The notes beneath the pieces were generated by a model. It made no database searches and was not told the DNA's origin. It was given only the letters and a program-made list of their open reading frames with translations. A DNA stretch of 64,000 bases from Linyphia triangularis (lineage: Eukaryota > Arthropoda > Arachnida > Araneae > Linyphiidae): assembly GCA_963978545.1 (NCBI GenBank), contig OZ021723.1:46574069-46638068 (forward strand), in the 5' to 3' direction. The stretch's first letter is position 1. Each line of letters opens with the position of its first letter. Of the stretch, positions 49,701-58,700 are shown piece after piece. Made by a program: the position numbers and the translations under genes.

Positions 49701-52700
49701 TACTACACAAATCATTGAAGTTTGGCTTTCCCACAATCTTTTTAGCTCAACTAACTGGATAAATCACATGACACACATTTCCAATTAATTTACAGTTGGC
49801 AAGAAATTAATTATCTTGTAACTGTTGGTCAGTCAAGATCTGTTATCAATCATTCATCTTCCTTAGCGTGTTAATAAACTTTGAAATTAAAATTAGAGAC
49901 CCGATGGCCTTGCGGTAGAGTATCGAGCTCGTAACCAGAGGGTTGTGAGTTCGGGCCTCCGTCCGTCAAATATCGGTGTGTACCTAATGGGGGCTAGTGC
50001 ACATTAAATCTGTCGTGCCCTCAATGTCCTCTCGTTGGTGTGGTGGGGTCGGAGAGAGGGGTTTACACCAGAAGATTTCGATCTCGTACTCTTCTAGATG
50101 CTCAAAATTACGAGACGTATTTGGCTGTGTTAAGCACTATATATGTGGCAGAAATAGACAGTCGGTAGTTCCAAAAAAAAATTACAATTATTTGGTGATT
50201 CTTCACAAGTGAATTGATCTCTTTTTTATTTATATCTAAATTGATCTCCTGATTAAAAAAATATATTTTTTTAGGACAAGAGATAAGGCTGAACTGAATA
50301 ATCCTACTGAGGGTCAATTAGATATTCTAGAAGAAGATAGGCTTTTGTTAGAGTCTTATACCTACAGTGTTGATGAGGAAAAAATTGACCATGATCTAAT
50401 TCTATGTCTTTTAAGTAGAATATCTGCTAGTCAAGAAGAAGGTAAACAGACGTGATAGTCTAAAACTTTTTTCTTAACTGTTCTCTTTGATTTTTAAATA
50501 ATTCTATCAAAATTTATCTTTCTTAGATGATACCCAATTTCATTTTAAGTAAATATCTATTAATAGAATGCTTGTAAAAAATTATGATCTATTCACCTGG
50601 AACAAAAAAATTATAAGTTAAATAATATGATTCTAATGCAAGTTTAAATGCCAACTATACTTGAATATGAATGAAAATATTTGTGATGTCTGTGTTTATT
50701 CTCAGTATATGATGAATATAACAATCTTTTAACTTCAAACTGACTGTTGCAAAAGATATTACTGTAACTCTTGTAAAACTTTGAATTATTTTATGTATAG
50801 TAAGCAATTATATCTGATCTTTTATTTTTTACTCTTAGGTTCTGTTTTAATATTCCTTCCAGGCTATGATGATATTGTTAATTTAAGAGATAAAATTCTC
50901 AATGAGACTCATTCAATTCCAGAAAGCAGGTAGTTTTCCATTATTACCATGTCTAGTTTGTAAGTTATGTTTCAGTTTAAATGCATCATACGAAATATAT
51001 TTAAATATCCAGCATTCAACAACTTTGTAATTTGACTGTTTTTTTAGCTACTTGGTCATGTTTTTTACTTTGCAATAATATTGATGCTCTACTTTGGAGT
51101 TTTTAGGAGGGAATTCATGATCTAAACAGACTGTTATCAGATGGAAGAACCTATTAATCTAAACATTAAAATTCACAGTTTGAAAAGTTTAAAAAATTAT
51201 AAAATGATTGTTTTAATTGCTCTTATAAAAGTTCTTGCTAAATATGGATTAAATTGAAAGTTTGTTAAAAACAGTTGTTAATTCATTTACATGCTGCATT
51301 TAAGTACAGATTTCAAACCTACTTAAACATAAAAGTAAATTTTAATATTTTTTTGGCTGTAGCAACAAAGACAATTTCTGAATATAACCCAAAAATACTG
51401 TATCATACGTTCATTGTTAATTGAATAAAAACGGCTAAAAATACAGCTGCTACTTTCACAACTAAACCTGTTATAAAATGGAATAATACATGCTTTTCAC
51501 TTGCTTTACAATCTTAATATAAATTAATAATTCCTATTTGCAGAACTATGTTATTCACTTTACACTCTCAAATGCAAAGTACAGATCAAAAGCGTGTGTT
51601 TAGATCAGCTCCCCCTGGTGTGAGAAAAATAGTGAGTAGTAAAAATTTCATTTTAAATGAAATATATATATATATTTCATTATTAAATTATAAAATTTCT
51701 GGTTTATAAATTAAAAAGTTTTTAATTTTACCTATATTTTCAATGCAATGTTATAAGTTTAGTCTCCATTTTCAGATATTGTCTACAAACATTGCTGAAA
51801 CTAGTATTACCATAAATGATGTTGTGTTTGTTGTCGACTGTGGCAAAGTGAAAGAGGTAAGTTGAAGTATGACTTGTATAAAAGGAAAGTATTAGCGAGT
51901 GAATTAGAATTTTATTTCACTGCCAGTTGTGTAGAAAATAGAAGATGATCGACATAAACTATTTACAGGGTTTCCGCGCTTATGGAAAGTCAGGGAAAAT
52001 CATGGAAAGTCATGAATTTAGACATTGGGTAAATTTTGTCATGGAAAGTCATGGATTTTGAACAAAAAAAGCCTATAAGTCATGGAAAAACAGTGAATAT
52101 CATGGATTCCTTAAAATCTTACACAAAATCACGTGACTATGACGTCATAACGCCATGATCGCGATTCGTTGTTACTTCGACGATTCATCATTCATCTGCT
52201 TTTTTATTTACTTTATTGATAGAAACAACGGTTACAGTTAAAAACTTCGGCCAATGAAAAGAATTTCTGAACTCCAAACTTGTGACATCACACAAATAGT
52301 TTCCTCTGAAAAAAAAAATTAACGTAAGAACTGAAATGAATTAATTTGATAATCTTTGCTTTTGGTTTTTAAATCCGTATGGGGGAGGGGGGGGGGACTG
52401 GTTTAGATTGTTGGGGATCTCCATTGTTGATACCAAAACATTTTATTTTTGATTATTTAATTTACTTATATTTTCTTATTCCTTCTTCAAATATTTACTT
52501 ATTATTAAAGATTGATTAGCTTTTTTAACACCTGAAATATCTAAGAATAGAAAATTATTTTTCGCTGTTTCTTTTGGTTTCGACGTATCTTCATTACTGA
52601 ATATAAGGTGAGTACCTATTCCTCTGCATTTATTGGAAAAGTCTCTTGTAGATATCTAGGGTGGCGACAGAACAGGGAATTTCACTATGCTGGAAAAATA

Positions 52701-55700
52701 AAGGAATTGCGTAAAATTTGAACTAGCTACGGCGCTTCATTTTAAGTGATTATCATCTACAAGATGATATATCTAAAACCAAAATTCTCAAATTATACGT
52801 CCAAATAAAACATTTTTGAATTAATGTAAAATCAAAACGATATTTTTAAAATCATTATATTTGTCATTCCATAAACATGGAATGTTTTGAACTTCTGAAA
52901 TCAAAGTCACGAAAATCTTGTAATGGACGGTGAACGAAAATTAATGTCTGGGGGAAGCGGTAAGATGAAGCGGCAAATTGTTTCGTCCAGACGCTCATGT
53001 TCATCATTGCCGGCCGGACCCATTCTTCCGTTGTAATCAATGTACACCTTAACGCAAGCGGTGCCGCTCCATTGTTCTGCCGACAGTCGCTTACGCTTGC
53101 CGTTCGTATAACTTCAATCTGACTGAATCCTTTACTAGCATGGTTATTTTTAAACTTGTTTTTTGTCAACAGAATGTATGAGAACCCTAATTATTTACGT
53201 ATTATTTCTGTTAGATTTTTAGTTATTCTATAACTTAGCAGCGCGGCAGCTCGCATCCTTATTGTTAAAAAGAAATTCTTCAACTTCAATCTAACTGCAT
53301 CCTTTACAAACATGAATATTTTTCTTCTTGCCTTGTGTTTTCTGTTAACAGAATATATTAGAATCCTAAATTCCTTAATATTTCAAATTGATTCCATCAA
53401 ATTTTTTCCCGGTTTTATTTACCCTTAATAGCTCTGCTACACACCTCGCTCTGTTTTAAACACCTTTACTGTATTATTTTTCTATGCTTAGTTTACTTAC
53501 ATGAAATGAGGATTTTTTACTCAATATAAAACTTATAGTAATCATTTTACAATCATGTACAATAATTTATTTACTATGTTGCGTTAGTAAAATTTACTAT
53601 GTTACGTTAGTAAAATAATAAAATTCTTGAGTCAGGTTCAATGTTTTTAATGTGATTTCTTGAGTCATGGAAAATCATTTGCTTCAGTCATGGAAACTCA
53701 TGAAAAGTCAGGGATTTGGGACATTTAAGATTGGCAGAAACCCTGTATTTATATTGAATACAATTTATAGCTGACAAAAAATTGAGCTTACTTATTAAAT
53801 ACATGTAGTATGTTGCATTGAGTAAAGTAGTGTTTCAAGAATCTGGTCCATATTTGTTACTATTCTTTTATTGACTGAAGTTGCAGATTTTTCATATGAA
53901 AATTATGTATCATTGATGATCTAAACAAATGTCTCTATAGAGAGAGGTTTCAAGAGGTTATAATGCAGCAGTTGTAAAAAATATTTAAAACGAAATATTG
54001 ATGTTGACAATGTGTGATATCTGCAAGCATATTTTTCAGGTTGACAATGTGGTGCAACATTGCCATAACATTGTTCTGTGCTATTATCTCCTTTACTGTG
54101 TTTTTTAACCTGTTCTCAAAGAGAAGTATTGGCTTGAAAACAAAAAGTTATGGCAATGAGGAGGACAAGGAGAACTAAATGTGTACGAATACTTCAATTG
54201 ATCTTCCTAAAACTGTTGGAAAATTTCAATTGAGTTATCATCTAATAGTAACATCATGTTGATTTATTTATAGAATTTATTATGTGCAAAAACTTAAGAA
54301 ATAGTTATCCTTTTTTATCAAATATTATGCTACTAGCTGAATACCCATGCTTTGCTACAGAATTTTACCATGTGCAATATTTTAGCTAGCTGTGAGGCCT
54401 TGCAGTGCGGAAATCCGTCATTGGTGTATAGATCTTAGTTTTTGGTGCTTCTGATGAAGGAAGGTTCATCACTACGCAAAATCGATCTCGCTTTGCTTGC
54501 TGAAAATTTCATTGACACATAAGCACTGGTTTATTTCACTCTTTGAAGGGTTCATTGCTATGCAAGCATTAGCTCGCTTCTCTCGCTGAAAGGTTCATTG
54601 CTGCATTAGCATAAGCTCGCTTCAATATCTAAAATCAAATTCAATTAGATTTTAGTGAGGAGGACAAAAACTGGACTACGTAAAGCCTTAATATTAAAAG
54701 CCTCTCTCCTGTCGAGGGAAAAAAATTCCTGTTAATGCAATAATACAACAGCACTTTAGGATTATTTTAACACGTGTTTGTGAAAAGAGATATTAGAAGG
54801 TCAAAACTACTTATGTTGAAACTTTCAGAGCTCTAGGCCTATTAGAAGTCACTCTTTGTGAAAATAATAATTGAAAAAATTGATTTTGTCAAAAGTGAAA
54901 TTAGAAGGCCAAAACTACTTGTATTTAAAATTTCAGACCTGTAAGCCCAATTAGAAATAGTTTTGTAAAACATTTATTACTTAATTAGAAATATTAATTA
55001 AAAAAGAGCTAAACCAAAATTTAAAATTCTGTTTTTCAAAAGTCCAATTAAAAGGCCAAAACTACTTATGTTGAAAGTTTCAGAGCTGTAGCCCTATTAG
55101 AAATCGTTTTGTAAAATATTTATTAATTAATTAAAAAAATTAATTAAAAAAAATAAATTCTGTTTTTCAAGAGTTCAATTACAAGGCTAAAATTACTTAT
55201 GTTCAACACTTCAGAGCTGTGTCTCTATTTAAAGTCACTGTAAAAAATATATTAATTAAAATAATTAATTAAAAAAGAACTAATTAAAATCTTAACATTC
55301 TGTTTGACATAGGCAAAATTAGAAGGCCAAAACTACTTATGTTGAACGTTTCAGAGTTCTACTCCAATTTTTAAGTAGCTTTCTATAGATCCACAGACAC
55401 ACAGATAGCTTGTTTTATTATTATAGATTTTTTTAAATATGTTATAGAAGTGCAAGCTTCCAGCTTCTTATTTATTTAATCAAAACATTATGAAACACCT
55501 AATGGGTTTCAAAAATATTACATGGCCTTGCGTAGAAGGCTATCTAGTTCGAATTTTCAATGTTTTCATTCATTTGAAAAGCAAATACTGGATATTTAGT
55601 TCTCAGTAAAGGCCACCTTTGATTTTATTACTACTCTATTTTATTATTATTTCTACATAGTCCAGACATTTTTATAATTTTTTGTATAGTATTAACCCTG

Positions 55701-58700
55701 TTCCATAAAAATCTTATACTACAAACAGGGTGCGTACGCGGCCTGGAAAGTCCTTGAATTTCATTATTTTTTTTCAAGGCCTTGAATAGCCTGGAAAAAT
55801 AGGATTATTTCTAAAAAAGCCTGGAAAGTCCTTGAATTTCCCCTTTTCAATTCTAAAACCATAAAATTCTCGTTCCTGTATTACCATTATTCTGACGTCA
55901 TACTTTCTAGCCGGTTCACTTTTGGCGGATCTGTCAATCACACTTGAATCGGTTCCTCCCGATGCGGCCCTGTAACGGCACGGTCACTATGACCTTTGAC
56001 CTCTCCCCGAACGGGACAAAAAGTTGCACGATGAGTATCCGTTGGAAAGAGGGTGTAATTTGATATGCAGGATATTTTCGCTTTTCTCTCTCTCTCCCTC
56101 ATTAGGTGCATTCTCAAACGACCAAAATTTTCCTCCGAGAGGATTTTGTGTTTGTTCGAAATGGAATGAAAAAGAGCGCGCTTAGCATATTTGTATATAA
56201 AATATCGAAGGAAAAAGTATCGAATTAATCGCACTATGTGGATTCATCCCATTGTTTAGAGCCGATCAACATTCGGTATGTTCTTCTGTCTTTACCCGCA
56301 AATAAGAGAAGACAAAGTAAAAATTTTAAACTTTTTCCGGATGTCGATTGAGAGCTTCGACGAGTTGGTGAAGAAATTATGTTCCAGACTGCAAAAACCC
56401 GACACTAACTATCGGAGGAGTATATCGCCTACAAAGAAAATAGCAGTTACTCTTCGGTATTGTATTATGATTTATATCATTCTTTCATTTATGTCGATTC
56501 CTATTTCAAGAAAGAAGAATTTCTTTTTCTGTAGAAGGGGAAGGATATGTAATTTTTTATATCAATTACTAAAATGGCCTACTTTAAAGCCGTGAAAGTT
56601 ATTAACTAAGGTTGCTGGAAAAAAACCTTCCAATTTTATTAAATTTATTTTGAGCTCATTAAAAAATTTCTAATTACAGGGATGTAAGAGCTGTTCCAAT
56701 TGCGCCGAAGTGCGCCAAACTGACTACTCTGCTCCAAACTGCGCCAAAAACCTCTTTTCGGTTAAGATTGCGCCGAACTGCGCCAAAAAATCATTTTTTG
56801 ACTTGAAAAACTACTTGGCGGGAATTTTGTCTCGAAATTTTTCAAAATTATCATGAAACATCACCAACAAAGCGATAAAGAGTATTTTGCCCTTCAAGGG
56901 CGTTTTTCGTCAGTTAACGTGCCGGAAAAGGTTCGCACTTGAAAATACATATTACAATCTCTCAGTTTTGTTGTAGGTTTTTCAAACTATAAAGAAGTAG
57001 TAAATGAATCAGTGTGCATCTGATTTAAATCTGTTTTCTTGGCTGATTTTAGGTATAGAAAATTAATACTTTTTTTTTATACTTATAGAATACATGATTT
57101 TTTTTAAATTTTTTTTTACTGAGACTCCGTGCTAAAAATAGAATACAAGTATTGTATTTTTCACACAAGCAATCTTAGTGCATCTGGTTTAGATTTGCAC
57201 TCTTGCCTGGTTTCAATAATAAAGAAATATATAGCTTTCTTTAAGCTAAAAAAAAACGCGAATATTTTTTGTAATTTCTAAACTTAATCCAATTGACAGC
57301 CCCCCTCCCCAAACATTTCCAGGCTTAATTTCTAAGTCATCGGTAAAACGGGATTTGAATTTTGAACTTGCCTTTTTGATTATCTGGAAGGATTGGTGAC
57401 TATTAGTAAATGATTTTTTGGCAACCCTGGATGTTGGATCATGATTTTGACTTAGCAACGAACGGGAAAACGCATATTACGTCATTCTTTTATTGTAGCC
57501 AATTCCCAGAAAAAGCGCAAAGTCGTTCGTACCCTAGACTAGAAATTTTACAAAGAACTTGAATGGGGGATTTAAGCTATGTCTTTATTTAAAAAAAAGT
57601 AAGGATTTCTTGTATTTACAAATATTTGTTCCTTTAAATTAGCGATAGGAAAGATCAGGGATTCGCGGCAGTATGCCCCTTGCGCCGTTAAACTTCAACC
57701 AACCAACCAGGGATTCGCGCTTTAAATTCAAACTGTAGAAGGCATGAAATCAATCTTTATGCATCCAATTTGGATATTTTTTTCTTGCCTGTTTGTTAGT
57801 AAAAATAATAAATATTTTTCTTAGTACTTTAAGAGTGCATGATTATTTTTTTTGGCATATATTTAAAAAAAAAACTAACCAAATAACCACAGACTTAAGA
57901 TCATTTTTTTTCCATTGACCTTGAGATTTCACATGGGAACCCTCTATAATCCATTTAGACAATGGAGTGTTAGAAAACAAACCACTACAAAACTTCTTTT
58001 TTTTTAAACCTAGTTTTTTCCTTATCCTGGTAAGAGGTATAATTATCAATAAATATATGTGGTTACATCTTAGTTGTTAAGTAGTAAGTATTTTAATTCT
58101 TTTTGCAACTTCGTTAATTAAAAAAAATATATAAAAATTCAATTTTGGTATCGACTCTGCAACGATAAAATAGGGCCTTGATTTTTGTTGAAATATCCTT
58201 GAAAAGGGCCTTGAAAGTCCTTGAATTTCACTTCCAAAAAAGTGTATGCACCCTGTACAAATTTAGTTTATTTTTTAAATTATCAAAACTTTATAGTGTA
58301 ATTCAAATTTTGCAATGGTTCTTATTGACTTCAAGATACTTCTCACATCTCTCCTAGAAAAGCTACGATTCCTTGACTGGTGTTACACAGTTGAAAGCCG
58401 GCTGGATCTCTAAGGCCAGCGCTGTCCAGAGGAGGGGCCGAGCAGGCCGGTGCAGACCTGGACTGTGCTACCACTTGTACAGCCGGACTCGTTTCAACAG
58501 CTTCCAAAAGTTTCAAGTTCCCGAGATCCTCAGAGTTCCTATACACGAGCTGTGCTTACAAGCCAAGCTTCTGGCACCTCCCAATGCACCCATTGCTGAT
58601 TTCTTGGCTAAGGCACCAGATCCACCACCATTTATGGTGACGAGGAATGCAGTAACCCTTTTAAAGGTGAAATAAGATTTAAGTTGTGATTATGTATTTT

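Noticed and set aside
49893..49975. A tRNA gene
   Set aside because: A- and B-box-like sequences are present, but the acceptor stem does not pair and a long body follows. A SINE fits better.
52864..53169. A 101-residue minus-strand protein inside the 51966-53745 element
   Set aside because: No recognisable domain, and it ends next to tandem duplicated non-coding DNA. It could be a remnant but cannot be supported.
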